From: Pseudoalteromonas piscicida | GTDB taxonomy: Bacteria > Pseudomonadota > Gammaproteobacteria > Enterobacterales > Alteromonadaceae | DNA length: 64,000 bases | Assembly (NCBI RefSeq): GCF_000238315.3 | Contig: NZ_CP011924.1 | Coordinates: forward strand, 3,742,001-3,806,000 | Direction: 5' to 3' | Part shown: in pieces, positions 17,805-25,875 of the stretch | Position numbering within the stretch: position 1 is the stretch's first letter | Layout: each line of letters opens with the position of its first letter | The notes under the pieces: model-generated | The model's database searches: none | Told to the model about the DNA's origin: nothing | Seen by the model: only the letters and a program-made list of their open reading frames with translations | Made by a program: the position numbers and the translations under genes

Positions 17805-18257
17805 ATGCAAGTTATTCTACTAGACAAAATTGCAAACCTAGGTAGCCTAGGTGATCAGGTTAATGTTAAATCTGGCTTCGCACGTAACTTCTTATTCCCT
17901 AAGGGTAAAGCAGTTCCTGCAACTAAATCTAACATTGAAACTTTCGAAGCACGTCGCGCTGAGCTTGAAGCGAAAATCGCTGAAGAGCTAGTTGCTGCAC
18001 AGGCACGCGCTGAAAAACTAGAAGCACTAGCTGAAGTAACTCTAGTTTCTAAAGCGGGTGACGAAGGTAAGCTATTCGGTTCTATCGGTACTCGCGATAT
18101 TGCTGATGCTATCTCTGCAGTAGGTGTTGAGGTTTCTAAGTCAGAAGTTCGTCTACCTCTAGGTACTATCCGTGAGACTGGCGAGTTCGACGTAGCTATC
18201 CAAGTACACTCTGACGTTACAGCTACGATCAAAGTAATCGTAATTGCTGAAGCTTAA
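17805..18257 (+). CDS. rplI: 50S ribosomal protein L9
   Basis: A 150-residue two-domain protein. The N-terminal rRNA-binding domain reads [30 protein letters not shown], followed by a long connecting helix (about residues 40-80) and the C-terminal domain with '[15 protein letters not shown]'. A strong terminator 15 bases downstream ends the operon. Confidence 0.98.
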   Translation: MQVILLDKIANLGSLGDQVNVKSGFARNFLFPKGKAVPATKSNIETFEARRAELEAKIAEELVAAQARAEKLEALAEVTLVSKAGDEGKLFGSIGTRDIADAISAVGVEVSKSEVRLPLGTIRETGEFDVAIQVHSDVTATIKVIVIAEA

Positions 18258-18272
18258 TTTTTAATTGAGCTT

Positions 18273-18306
18273 AAAAAAGCCGTGTATTTTTATACACGGC
18301 TTTTTA
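18273..18306 (+). terminator. Rho-independent terminator of the rplI operon
   Basis: AAAAAGCCGTGTA pairs with TACACGGCTTTTT around a short T-rich loop, followed by T residues. Bidirectional A/T flanks are present. Confidence 0.93.
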
Positions 18307-18671
18307 TTCACTTAATTTACCTAAATGATCCCGAGTTTCGGATAGTAAAAACCTAGTTAACAGATATTCTTAATACTATTGGTTTTGTTGGTATCCAACT
18401 TTTAGGTTGAATTAAGTAACCCCTCGAAGAAAATCATAATAATAATCTTATTCATACCAATTTAAGGTGTGACATGGATGATCCTCTCGCTCAAAGTTTG
18501 CCTTATATCAAAAGGCAATACTGCTGTAATGTGGTGTAATAAGTTTCCTTTTTAGAAACTTTCGCTCCATGTTATGTTTACATATTATAGGTTAGTCCTT
18601 TTCTTTGTCTTTTGTCTGTCATACAGTGGAATAAAATGACAGCGCTATCAATTTAGTGGTGGAATAATTAA
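18307..18671. other. Intergenic region before the pilin cluster
   Basis: AT-rich DNA with no convincing reading frame or RNA. A TACCAATTT half-site near 18455 resembles the end of the repeat at 12258-12420. The pilin promoter should lie in the last 100 bases, but no unambiguous -35/-10 pair stands out. Confidence 0.4.
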
Positions 18672-19085
18672 ATGTCTGTAAATAAAGGTTTTACGCTTAC
18701 GGAGCTATTAATTGCCGTTGCAATAGTGGCGATCACAGCCAGCGTGGCATATCCGTCATATGTGGAATACGTTCTGGATGGACGTCGTTCGCAAGCACAG
18801 CAGCAAATGTTGGAAATGGCGGGGGTGATTGAACGCATATACAGCCGTAATAGTGGCTACCCTGATGCGAGTTTACTTACAGATCTGCCTGAATCTAAAT
18901 TCTACACGTTTAAATATATTCCCACTGATAAACCAAATGGCGCAGTTGGGCAGTACCGTAATTTGGGATATCAATTTACAGCCACGCCAATAGTGGGAAA
19001 AGCACAAGCGACTGATAAATGTGGTGTGCTAAGTATCAACCATCTTGGTGAACAAGGACCGAAGAACAATGATTGCTGGCAATAG
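18672..19085 (+). CDS. Type IV pilin, PilE-like
   Basis: A 137-residue prepilin. The leader is short (MSVNKG) and cleavage before FTLTELLIAVAIVAITASVA gives Phe1 and Glu5, as required for prepilin peptidase and assembly. 'AYPSYVEYVLDGRRSQAQQQMLEMAGVIERIYSRN' matches PilE-like minor pilins of gammaproteobacteria. C-terminal cysteines (TDKCGVL and DCW) could form the D-region disulfide. It overlaps the next gene by 17 bases. In many relatives pilE is last in the fimT-pilV-W-X-Y1-E cluster; here a PilE-like gene comes first and no pilY1 is present. Confidence 0.85.
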   Translation: MSVNKGFTLTELLIAVAIVAITASVAYPSYVEYVLDGRRSQAQQQMLEMAGVIERIYSRNSGYPDASLLTDLPESKFYTFKYIPTDKPNGAVGQYRNLGYQFTATPIVGKAQATDKCGVLSINHLGEQGPKNNDCWQ

Positions 19086-19527
19086 ACATTTAGGGTTTAC
19101 CTTGCTTGAGCTGCTTATTGCCATGGCAATACTTGCAATTTTAGCTTCGATAGCTGCGCCAAGTTTTATAAAGCAAATTCAGCAAGACAGACTTACGACA
19201 CATGCTAATCAACTGCAGGCGGTATATCGCTTGGCCCGCAGTGAAGCGGTTCGACGTGAGCAACAGGTATCACTGGTCGTTGAGGACAGTGACTGGGTTG
19301 TGAAAACCAATGAGAATGGTCAATTGACCGAAGTGGGGCGGTTTTCTATTAAGCATAGCTCGATAGAAGTGGCACTTGCTGACCAAGTTGTGCGTGAAAG
19401 TGGCGAAGTGCTGGCAACAAACAATATATTGATCACCGACAACATTACCGATACCCAGGATTATCGTTTATGTGTGCTGGTCAGTGGTCAAAGTTGGTTA
19501 GCTGAGGCGGAACAAAATTGCAGTTAA
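19069..19527 (+). CDS. Minor pilin, FimT/GspH-like
   Basis: A 152-residue prepilin starting MIAGNRHLG, with mature end FTLLELLIAMAILAILASIAAPSF (Glu5 present). The start at 19069 follows AAGGA by ten bases; an earlier in-frame ATG at 19045 lies inside the upstream gene. 'RLARSEAVRREQQVSL' after the helix is typical of FimT/GspH pseudopilins. It overlaps the upstream pilin and the following one, so the cluster is translationally coupled. Confidence 0.88.
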   Translation: MIAGNRHLGFTLLELLIAMAILAILASIAAPSFIKQIQQDRLTTHANQLQAVYRLARSEAVRREQQVSLVVEDSDWVVKTNENGQLTEVGRFSIKHSSIEVALADQVVRESGEVLATNNILITDNITDTQDYRLCVLVSGQSWLAEAEQNCS

Positions 19528-20426
19528 GTAAGGGGTTTTCTCTCATTGAGGTCGTGGTGTCGATGTTGGTGGCTGGGCTAATGTTGCTTGGTCTTGCTGC
19601 TACGCAGCTTAAGTCATTACAGTTTGCCTCCAATAGCTTTCAATACACGATGGCGTTAATTCATGGTCAAAATGCAATTGAGAGGATATGGCCCTTGTTA
19701 TGTGAATTACAACATAACAACAATGATATGACACTCGCTAATCCACTTATTCAACAGCTGCATCCTGCGGATAGTCGCTTTACGTTAGCGCTGCCTGCGA
19801 CCTATAGCAATAACATGCAGCTTACGGTGAGTTGGGAAGATAAGCGGGTAAAAAAGCTCGCTGAAAACCAAATCTCTTTGACTACCAGTTACCCAAATGT
19901 TGAGGATACTTGCTCTCCACCACCTGGGGGGGGGCTCATGAAACAGATAAATGGGTATACCTTACTGGAACTTATGGTTGCTATGGTTGTTGGGTTGGTA
20001 TTGGTTATGGGGATTGCAACGTCATACACATCGATAAAAGAAACGGTGACGACAAGCCAACAGCTGGCAACATCGCAAGAGATTGTTCGCTATACCAATC
20101 GAGTGATGATGCGCAGCATCAAGCAAACTCAGGAAATCCCTACTGTGACGGCGACCGATATTACGGTCCGGCAATTGGCTGGGGTGCCCGCTTGTGATGG
20201 CAGTGTCCCCACGGTTGACTACACTGAGCGCTATTTTTTACAAGATGGGTATTTAGTGTGCGATCGCGGCACTGGCGATATCAATCTTTTGAAAGGGGTA
20301 ACTGGACTCGCGTTTGCAATCGATGCCAGTGGTCAGTTAATTACAGTCACAATACAAGGTAGTAGTTTTCCGACACAATACGGTACAGGCATACAGATGA
20401 ATTTTTACGCTGGATTAGGTAGCTAA
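19518..20426 (+). CDS. PilV-like minor pilin whose frame runs on into PilW
   Basis: The reading frame starts with TTG at 19518, ten bases after GAGG and overlapping the previous stop. Residues 1-140 are a PilV-like pilin: leader MQLSKG, then FSLIEVVVSMLVAGLMLLGLAA with Glu5. Instead of stopping, the frame crosses nine consecutive G residues (19926-19934) and continues into a second pilin starting MKQINGYTLLEL. With eight G residues the first protein would end SPPPGGGS at a TGA that overlaps the ATG of the second gene, the usual coupled arrangement. As written it is a 302-residue double pilin, which is structurally implausible for assembly because the second hydrophobic helix would be internal. 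Confidence 0.7.
   Translation: MQLSKGFSLIEVVVSMLVAGLMLLGLAATQLKSLQFASNSFQYTMALIHGQNAIERIWPLLCELQHNNNDMTLANPLIQQLHPADSRFTLALPATYSNNMQLTVSWEDKRVKKLAENQISLTTSYPNVEDTCSPPPGGGLMKQINGYTLLELMVAMVVGLVLVMGIATSYTSIKETVTTSQQLATSQEIVRYTNRVMMRSIKQTQEIPTVTATDITVRQLAGVPACDGSVPTVDYTERYFLQDGYLVCDRGTGDINLLKGVTGLAFAIDASGQLITVTIQGSSFPTQYGTGIQMNFYAGLGS
19926..19934 (+). other. Nine-G homopolymer at the PilV/PilW junction
   Basis: One base more or fewer changes whether the PilV-like frame stops at the PilW start. Eight G residues give a TGA overlapping the downstream ATG. Either slippage-prone phase variation or a base-count error. Confidence 0.8.
19938..20426 (+). CDS. Minor pilin, PilW-like
   Basis: A 162-residue pilin from the ATG at 19938. 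The leader MKQING is cleaved before YTLLELMVAMVVGLVLVMGIATSY, with Glu5 present and the M-V-A-M-x-x-G-L-V-L pattern of PilW. 'IVRYTNRVMMRSIKQTQ' follows the helix. It is shorter than many PilW proteins, which exceed 200 residues. It is in the same frame as the PilV-like part only because of the nine-G tract. The gap to the next gene is four bases. Confidence 0.78.
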   Translation: MKQINGYTLLELMVAMVVGLVLVMGIATSYTSIKETVTTSQQLATSQEIVRYTNRVMMRSIKQTQEIPTVTATDITVRQLAGVPACDGSVPTVDYTERYFLQDGYLVCDRGTGDINLLKGVTGLAFAIDASGQLITVTIQGSSFPTQYGTGIQMNFYAGLGS

Positions 20427-20430
20427 TACA

Positions 20431-22173
20431 ATGAAACAACAACAAGGTTTTACACTGGTTAAAGTGATGCTGCTTGGCGGCATGGCTAGCGTTGTGGTAT
20501 TCGCTTCCCTCAAGGAAGGTGTTGTACAAGAAAGATTAAGTGGTAACTTCCAAAAAGACATTAATGCAAGATTAGTGGCTGAACAAGGGATCAGAGAATA
20601 TCGTCAAAAGCTGGATGCGGCGTTAAGTGGTAATCCACAAGATGTCAATGCGCTGATAAATGGTATTAGTAAAACCGGTAGTGGAACGATCTCTGATTCG
20701 CAATATCAGATCTCGGTTAATGCCAATGGCAATGAGTTTGAAATTGAAAGCTTAGGTCAGCGTCATGGTGAGCACGCGAACCATCGGCTAGTTGCGCGCT
20801 TCGAGTTACAGCCAGCAGCGAAAGAGTCCATATTCCAAAATGCGGTTACTGGTTGTAAAGGTGTGAACCTATCTGGTAGTGGCTCTGTTGACAGCTATGA
20901 CTCATCGAAAGGCACTTACGAAGAAACAAAAAGCCATGATGGTGATGTACACACTGTGGTGGGCGATGCAGATGTGGTGCTATCAGGTCACTCTCCGATT
21001 AAAGGCGATGTTGAAGCATCTGGTGTGATTTATTTAAAAGGTTCTTCACCGATTTTGGGTGACGTTAGATCAAATACTGGGGTAGATATTTCGCCGTCAT
21101 CAAGTGGTATTCGAGTAGAAGGTAATGTCTACAGCCGCGGCTTTTTTACCCATAGAGGCGGTAAGATCCAAGGTTATGTGCGCGCCATGGGTGACGCGAA
21201 AATGGAGTGGGGCGCTGAGATCATCAACCAAAATGGCGATGCGTTCGATATTCAATATACTGGCAGTGGTCAATTTAAAGATACTGGCTTGCAAGTTCAA
21301 GATGGTGTGCATTACTCCGATGCTAAATTTAGAGTCGCTGATTTAGTGGTTGAGCCGGTAAAGGTGTACGATCCTGATTCTCCCGACTACGACCCTGTAA
21401 AGCCTAATAAAGAGTGTGATCCTTTGGCGTTACCCTTTAATATGGATAGCATTATCGATCCTCGTAATCGATTTACTCCTCTCAATGTAGGCGCGCAACA
21501 AATCTTACATTTTAAACCAAAACAGGCAGTGTATGAGCGTAATGGATCGAGCGTGTATGTTGCCAAAGAGCACACCATTTATTTATTCCAAGGAGTGGAT
21601 CAAAACCTCGGCACAGCGACAGAAAAAACTCAGCTCGCGTTTCCATTTAAAGGGTTGAAGTTAGGATCTGATGGCAAAATCAAGATCTCAGGTGGCGATG
21701 TGATTTGGTTGATTGATGGTGACCTCACATTAACTGGTGACACCCATATCTGGATAGAAAAAGAAAGTTCTCTGACCGTGTTCACTACTGGCAAAGTTTC
21801 TATTGGTGCAAGTGCTAAGGTTATTGCTGAGCAAGAAGGCTTAACCAAGAACAGCAAACTGCCCGTGTTTAGCGTGTACTCTTCATTTGATGGTCCCGAG
21901 GGTTTTGTATTTAGCGGCGCATCGTCACTATATGCTGCTATTTATTCACCGTTAACTTCTATTCTGTTGAACGGCAGTGGGCAATTGTACGGTACAGTTC
22001 GAGGGGCATCGATTACTGGTACCGGTGGTACAGGGATCCACTTTGATCAAGCATTAAAAAATGCAGGCATTGGCGTACAGCTGCCGGGACAAAAGCCGAA
22101 ATTAGTCTTTAAGGGCTGGCACTATAAACCTTACCAAGTTGCCGACGAGAGCGAGGCTAACAGCGCTGAGTAA
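20431..22173 (+). CDS. PilX-like protein with long repetitive C-terminal domain
   Basis: The product has 580 residues. The N-terminus is prepilin-like (MKQQQG then FTLVKVMLLGGMASVVVFASL), but position 5 after cleavage is Lys, not Glu. 'QERLSGNFQKDINARLVAEQGIREY' matches the PilX N-terminal region. From about residue 140 to 300 the sequence is rich in short strands and turns such as 'VVLSGHSPIKGDVEASGVIYLKG' and 'GIRVEGNVYSRGFF', suggesting a parallel beta-helix like that of polymer-forming or passenger proteins. The last third contains 'GGDVIWLIDGDLTLTGDTHIW'. Known PilX proteins are about 200 residues. I infer a tip-type component, as GspK also lacks Glu5. Confidence 0.7.
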   Translation: MKQQQGFTLVKVMLLGGMASVVVFASLKEGVVQERLSGNFQKDINARLVAEQGIREYRQKLDAALSGNPQDVNALINGISKTGSGTISDSQYQISVNANGNEFEIESLGQRHGEHANHRLVARFELQPAAKESIFQNAVTGCKGVNLSGSGSVDSYDSSKGTYEETKSHDGDVHTVVGDADVVLSGHSPIKGDVEASGVIYLKGSSPILGDVRSNTGVDISPSSSGIRVEGNVYSRGFFTHRGGKIQGYVRAMGDAKMEWGAEIINQNGDAFDIQYTGSGQFKDTGLQVQDGVHYSDAKFRVADLVVEPVKVYDPDSPDYDPVKPNKECDPLALPFNMDSIIDPRNRFTPLNVGAQQILHFKPKQAVYERNGSSVYVAKEHTIYLFQGVDQNLGTATEKTQLAFPFKGLKLGSDGKIKISGGDVIWLIDGDLTLTGDTHIWIEKESSLTVFTTGKVSIGASAKVIAEQEGLTKNSKLPVFSVYSSFDGPEGFVFSGASSLYAAIYSPLTSILLNGSGQLYGTVRGASITGTGGTGIHFDQALKNAGIGVQLPGQKPKLVFKGWHYKPYQVADESEANSAE

Positions 22174-22379
22174 CTTTCCTGAGTGGAGCGTCAGGTTCCA
22201 CTTTTTGCTGCTAAATAAAAAAGTAAAATTTTTTCCAACCCTTTTAAACCATTTCTGATTTTATCTGCGTCTAAATAAGTACTTTATAAAAAAGTAGAAA
22301 TTGGCAATTGAGCGTTGGTGACTTTGTTTGTTCCATTCGATATGCGAAGATGAAGGAATCAACCCAAAGGAACAGACGC

Positions 22380-22931
22380 ATGATAATTAATGCCAAAGAG
22401 GCATTTACACAAGAACAAACCGATGCGCTAGTGGCTAGGTGCCAGCAAGGGGATCAAGGTGCATTTCGCGAACTATTTGAGCAACATCACCGTCGCGTAT
22501 ATGCATTATGTCTTAGATTGCTCGCTGAGCCCGCTCATGCAGAAGATGCATGTCAGGAAGTTTTTGTGCAATTGTGGCAAAAGATAGACCAATTTAAAGG
22601 GCAATCACAATTTACGACTTGGCTACATAGTGTGACCAGTAATATTGCTATCAGCTACCTTAGAAAGCAAAAAAACTGGTTACAAAAGGTCGTAAGCTTT
22701 GAACAATCCGGACTGGATGAGCAAGGAGCTGAGCAGCTAGGAGAGCTAAATGGCCTAGATAAACTCATTGTCAGATTGCCGGAACGTGCCAGGTTGGTCT
22801 TCGTATTACATGCTGTCGAAGGGTATCGCCACGAGGAAATTGCCAATATGTTAAACATGGCCGTAGGGTCGAGTAAATCGCAATATCACCGAGCACGTAA
22901 CTTATTACAGGAGTGGTACAACAATGACTAA
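22380..22931 (+). CDS. ECF-type RNA polymerase sigma factor
   Basis: A 183-residue sigma-70-family factor. The ATG at 22380 follows AAGGA by eight bases; upstream in-frame starts lack a site. Region 2 covers about residues 25-95, with 'FRELFEQHHRRVYALCLRLL', 'AEDACQEVFVQLWQKIDQF' and 'TTWLHSVTSNIAISYLRKQ'. Region 4 covers about 125-175, with 'LPERARLVFVLHAVEGYRHEEIANML' and 'SSKSQYHRAR'. It overlaps the following membrane protein by eight bases, the classical sigma/anti-sigma pairing. The target promoters are unknown; autoregulation is likely but not visible. Confidence 0.93.
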   Translation: MIINAKEAFTQEQTDALVARCQQGDQGAFRELFEQHHRRVYALCLRLLAEPAHAEDACQEVFVQLWQKIDQFKGQSQFTTWLHSVTSNIAISYLRKQKNWLQKVVSFEQSGLDEQGAEQLGELNGLDKLIVRLPERARLVFVLHAVEGYRHEEIANMLNMAVGSSKSQYHRARNLLQEWYNND

Positions 22932-23403
22932 ACCATCTTTTGATGAATTTATGCATACCGCACTGAATGACGAACAGTCGCAGCCAAAGCCACAACGTGA
23001 CTTATGGCAAGGCGTTGAGCGTGCAATCAATCAAGCACAACCGATGCAGTCGCCAAAGCAAAATAATTGGCAAAAGTTATCTGGTATTGCTGCGTGTACT
23101 ATTGCGGGCTTACTCGCTTGGCAAGTCATTATGAATCAGCCCAAGCAAGACTCACTGGCTAATATTAGCGCTTTTTTTGAGCGGCAAAAGCAGTCTTTAC
23201 TGGTTCAATATGAAACGCAGCCAGCGCTGACTTCTGATTGGCAGACACAATTGCAAGAGCTCGAGCAGGCGGAACAAGCGATTAAGCTGTCTTTAAAGCA
23301 AGATCCTGAGAACGCTGCGCTGTTAAAAATGTTAGCTCAGGTTTATCAGCAGCAACTCGACTTAATCAATAAGGTTCACCAACCTCGTTGGCAACAAATT
23401 TAG
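22924..23403 (+). CDS. Probable membrane-anchored anti-sigma factor
   Basis: A 159-residue protein with a hydrophilic N-terminus of about 50 residues, one transmembrane helix (about residues 53-69, GIAACTIAGLLAWQVIM) and a C-terminal coiled-coil-like region rich in Gln/Leu. The N-cytoplasmic, single-pass layout and the 8-base overlap with the sigma gene support an anti-sigma role. I see no zinc-binding H-x3-C-x2-C motif, so it is not a ZAS-type protein. Function is inferred from context. Confidence 0.7.
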   Translation: MTKPSFDEFMHTALNDEQSQPKPQRDLWQGVERAINQAQPMQSPKQNNWQKLSGIAACTIAGLLAWQVIMNQPKQDSLANISAFFERQKQSLLVQYETQPALTSDWQTQLQELEQAEQAIKLSLKQDPENAALLKMLAQVYQQQLDLINKVHQPRWQQI

Positions 23404-23413
23404 GAGAATTAGG

Positions 23414-24352
23414 ATGAAAGCATTAATTATTAGCCTAGCGGCGCTACCTGCGATAGTGTTCGCCGGAGAATCTATCGATAAAGAACTGTCGGTTCCTGCA
23501 AATGGTAAAGTTGTCATCGAGAATCAGCGCGGTGACGTAACGATAAAAACATGGGATAAAAACGTTTTTAAAGTGACAGGCGAGTTAGACGATAAAGCTG
23601 AGGGTTATAAACTTGAAACCTCTGGTGAGGTAACCGAGTTTATCGTGAAGATGCCAAGACGCTATAAAAGTTGGGGCGGGGGTGATGGCTCTAAACTCAC
23701 CATTTACATGCCTCGTAGCAGTGAATTGAATTTTGAAGGGGTGGTGGTTGACGTTGAGGCTGCTGATTTAACGGCGGGCGCCCGTATCAAAACAGTCAAC
23801 GGTAATATTAAAGCGAGTAAAATCAGCGGCAAAATTGCATTAGAAACGGTAAATGGTGATATCGATAGTCGTGACTTAGATGGCAATATTCAGTTTGAAA
23901 CCGTCAATGGGGACATTGAAGATATCGCTTCGAGCGGTAAACTAAGGTTTAACGCCGTTAATGGCGAAATTAAAACGCAAACCACTGCAACCGAGCTGCG
24001 CTTGGAAAACGTCAACGGCGAAGTCGAGTTAAAGATGGCAGAGTTAAAAGACTTGCGCTTATCTACCGTTAACGGCGAAATTGCAGTATATGCGGCAAAG
24101 TTACTGGATAACGCCAATATAAATATGGACAGCGTTAGTGGCGATATTGAGCTTTATTTCCCTGCAGATGTATCGGCAAGGTTTGAAATCAACGCGCATT
24201 CTGGTGGTCATATCACCAATGAGCTAAGTTCAGAGCAAGTTAAAAAAGCCAAATATGGCCCAGCTCGTTCACTTGAGTTTGTGCTTAACGGTGGTAATGC
24301 AGATGTAGAAATTGATACCGTTAGCGGCAATATTGAGCTAAAGCGTAACTAG
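23414..24352 (+). CDS. Secreted DUF4097-family beta-repeat protein
   Basis: A 312-residue protein with a signal peptide (MKALIISLAALPAIVFA) and no lipobox. The mature part is a DUF4097-type beta-helical repeat. At least six units with V-N-G-(D/N/E)-I, each about 20-24 residues, run from about residue 120 to 240, for example 'TVNGNIKASKISGKI' and 'ETVNGDIDSRDLDGN'. The family is common next to sigma/anti-sigma pairs in gammaproteobacteria, but its molecular role is unknown. It is 10 bases after the anti-sigma gene and ends before a perfect terminator, so the three genes form one operon. Confidence 0.88.
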   Translation: MKALIISLAALPAIVFAGESIDKELSVPANGKVVIENQRGDVTIKTWDKNVFKVTGELDDKAEGYKLETSGEVTEFIVKMPRRYKSWGGGDGSKLTIYMPRSSELNFEGVVVDVEAADLTAGARIKTVNGNIKASKISGKIALETVNGDIDSRDLDGNIQFETVNGDIEDIASSGKLRFNAVNGEIKTQTTATELRLENVNGEVELKMAELKDLRLSTVNGEIAVYAAKLLDNANINMDSVSGDIELYFPADVSARFEINAHSGGHITNELSSEQVKKAKYGPARSLEFVLNGGNADVEIDTVSGNIELKRN

Positions 24353-24375
24353 TGAAGCAATAGAGCAGTAAGAAC

Positions 24376-24416
24376 AACAAAAGGCCAGAGTTTCCCCCAA
24401 ACTCTGGCCTTTTGTT
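24376..24416 (+). terminator. Perfect 18-bp terminator hairpin
   Basis: AACAAAAGGCCAGAGTTT pairs perfectly with AAACTCTGGCCTTTTGTT around CCCCC. It separates the sigma-factor operon from dnaB, and the T run within the 3' arm gives termination. Confidence 0.93.
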
Positions 24417-24476
24417 ATTTGCACTTATGGGTAGACCAGATACAATAGAGGGCCTTCAATTTCTCAATGTTGTGAT

Positions 24477-25856
24477 ATGGCTAAACCAGATATACAAGTC
24501 GATACCTTAAAAGTTCCACCGCACTCAATTGAAGCTGAGCAATCTGTGCTCGGTGGCTTGATGCTAGATAATGAAGCCTTTGACCGTGTTGCGGAATTGG
24601 TGGTGTCTCATGACTTTTATACCAGAACCCATAAGCTGATTTTTGAAGCAATGGAAAAGCTGGTAGAGCTTAGTCAACCTATCGACTTAATCACGATTTC
24701 TGAGAATCTAGAAAAGAACAATCAGTTAGAAACCATAGGTGGTTTCTCCTATCTTGCTGAGATTGCTAAAAACACGCCAAGTGCTGCAAACATTGATGCA
24801 TACGCGAGTATCGTCCGTGAGCGTGCGGTTGTTCGCGAAATGATTGGTGTGGCGAATGAAATAGCAGAGGCTGGCTTTAATCCTGAGGGACGAGATAGCC
24901 ATGAGCTGTTAGATTTAGCTGAGAGCAAGGTATTTAAGATTGCTGAGCAGCGCACTAAAAGCACTGAAGGTCCGCAGAGTATTCACAGCATCCTAGAGAA
25001 AACCGTTGATAAAATTGAAGAACTTTACCAATCTCCACAAGATGGTGTTACCGGGGTAAGTACAGGCTACGGCGACTTAGACAAGATGACAGCAGGACTA
25101 CAGCCTTCTGATTTGATCATTGTTGCAGCGCGTCCGTCGATGGGTAAAACCACATTTGCGATGAACTTGGCTGAGCATGCCGCGATGACGCAAGATAAGC
25201 CAGTACTGATCTACTCGCTAGAGATGCCTTCAGAACAGATCATGATGAGGATGCTCGCTTCACTCGGCCGTATCAACCAAACCAAGGTACGTACCGGTCA
25301 ATTAGATGATGACGATTGGGCACGTTTGTCATCCACCATGGGCTTACTGATGGAAAAGGGCAAGATGTACATAGATGATGCATCCGGTCTTACGCCAACA
25401 GATGTGCGTTCACGCGCGAGACGAATTGCGCGCGATCACGGTGGGATCAGCATGATCATGGTGGACTACTTGCAGCTCATGCGCGTACCGAGCCTTTCGG
25501 ACAACCGTACGCTTGAGATTGCTGAAATTTCTCGTTCATTAAAGGCACTAGCCAAAGAGCTGCAGTGTCCAGTTATCGCGCTTTCTCAGCTTAACCGTAC
25601 GCTAGAACAACGTGCAGATAAACGCCCAGTAAACTCCGACTTACGTGAATCAGGCTCTATCGAGCAGGATGCCGACTTAATCATGTTTATTTATCGTGAT
25701 GAAGTTTACAACGACGATAGCCTAGACAAAGGCACGGCCGAAATCATCATAGGTAAGCAACGTAACGGTCCGATCGGTAAGGTTAGGTTAACCTTCCAAG
25801 GTCAATACTCTCGATTCGATAACTATGCGGGTCCAGCAATGGACGACGAATATTAA
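24477..25856 (+). CDS. dnaB: Replicative DNA helicase DnaB
   Basis: A 459-residue hexameric 5'-3' helicase. The N-terminal helical collar begins 'PPHSIEAEQSVLGGLMLDNEAFDRV'. The RecA-type ATPase has Walker A 'ARPSMGKTTFAMN' near residue 220, 'YSLEMPSEQ' after it, Walker B 'MIMVDYLQLM' near 325 and the 'SQLNR' and 'RESGSIEQDAD' motifs. No intein is present. dnaB-alr is the normal order; here it follows rplI only after a 6-kb insertion of pilin and sigma genes. Confidence 0.98.
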   Translation: MAKPDIQVDTLKVPPHSIEAEQSVLGGLMLDNEAFDRVAELVVSHDFYTRTHKLIFEAMEKLVELSQPIDLITISENLEKNNQLETIGGFSYLAEIAKNTPSAANIDAYASIVRERAVVREMIGVANEIAEAGFNPEGRDSHELLDLAESKVFKIAEQRTKSTEGPQSIHSILEKTVDKIEELYQSPQDGVTGVSTGYGDLDKMTAGLQPSDLIIVAARPSMGKTTFAMNLAEHAAMTQDKPVLIYSLEMPSEQIMMRMLASLGRINQTKVRTGQLDDDDWARLSSTMGLLMEKGKMYIDDASGLTPTDVRSRARRIARDHGGISMIMVDYLQLMRVPSLSDNRTLEIAEISRSLKALAKELQCPVIALSQLNRTLEQRADKRPVNSDLRESGSIEQDADLIMFIYRDEVYNDDSLDKGTAEIIIGKQRNGPIGKVRLTFQGQYSRFDNYAGPAMDDEY

Positions 25857-25875
25857 CTGTCAATTGAGTAGTGAA

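Noticed and set aside
17855..18232. Antisense frame opposite rplI
   Set aside because: It is a Ser/Ala-rich product of the complementary strand of a ribosomal protein gene; no independent support.
24477..25856. Intein or mobile insertion in dnaB, a common intein site
   Set aside because: The helicase reads through at normal length (459 residues) with intact Walker motifs.
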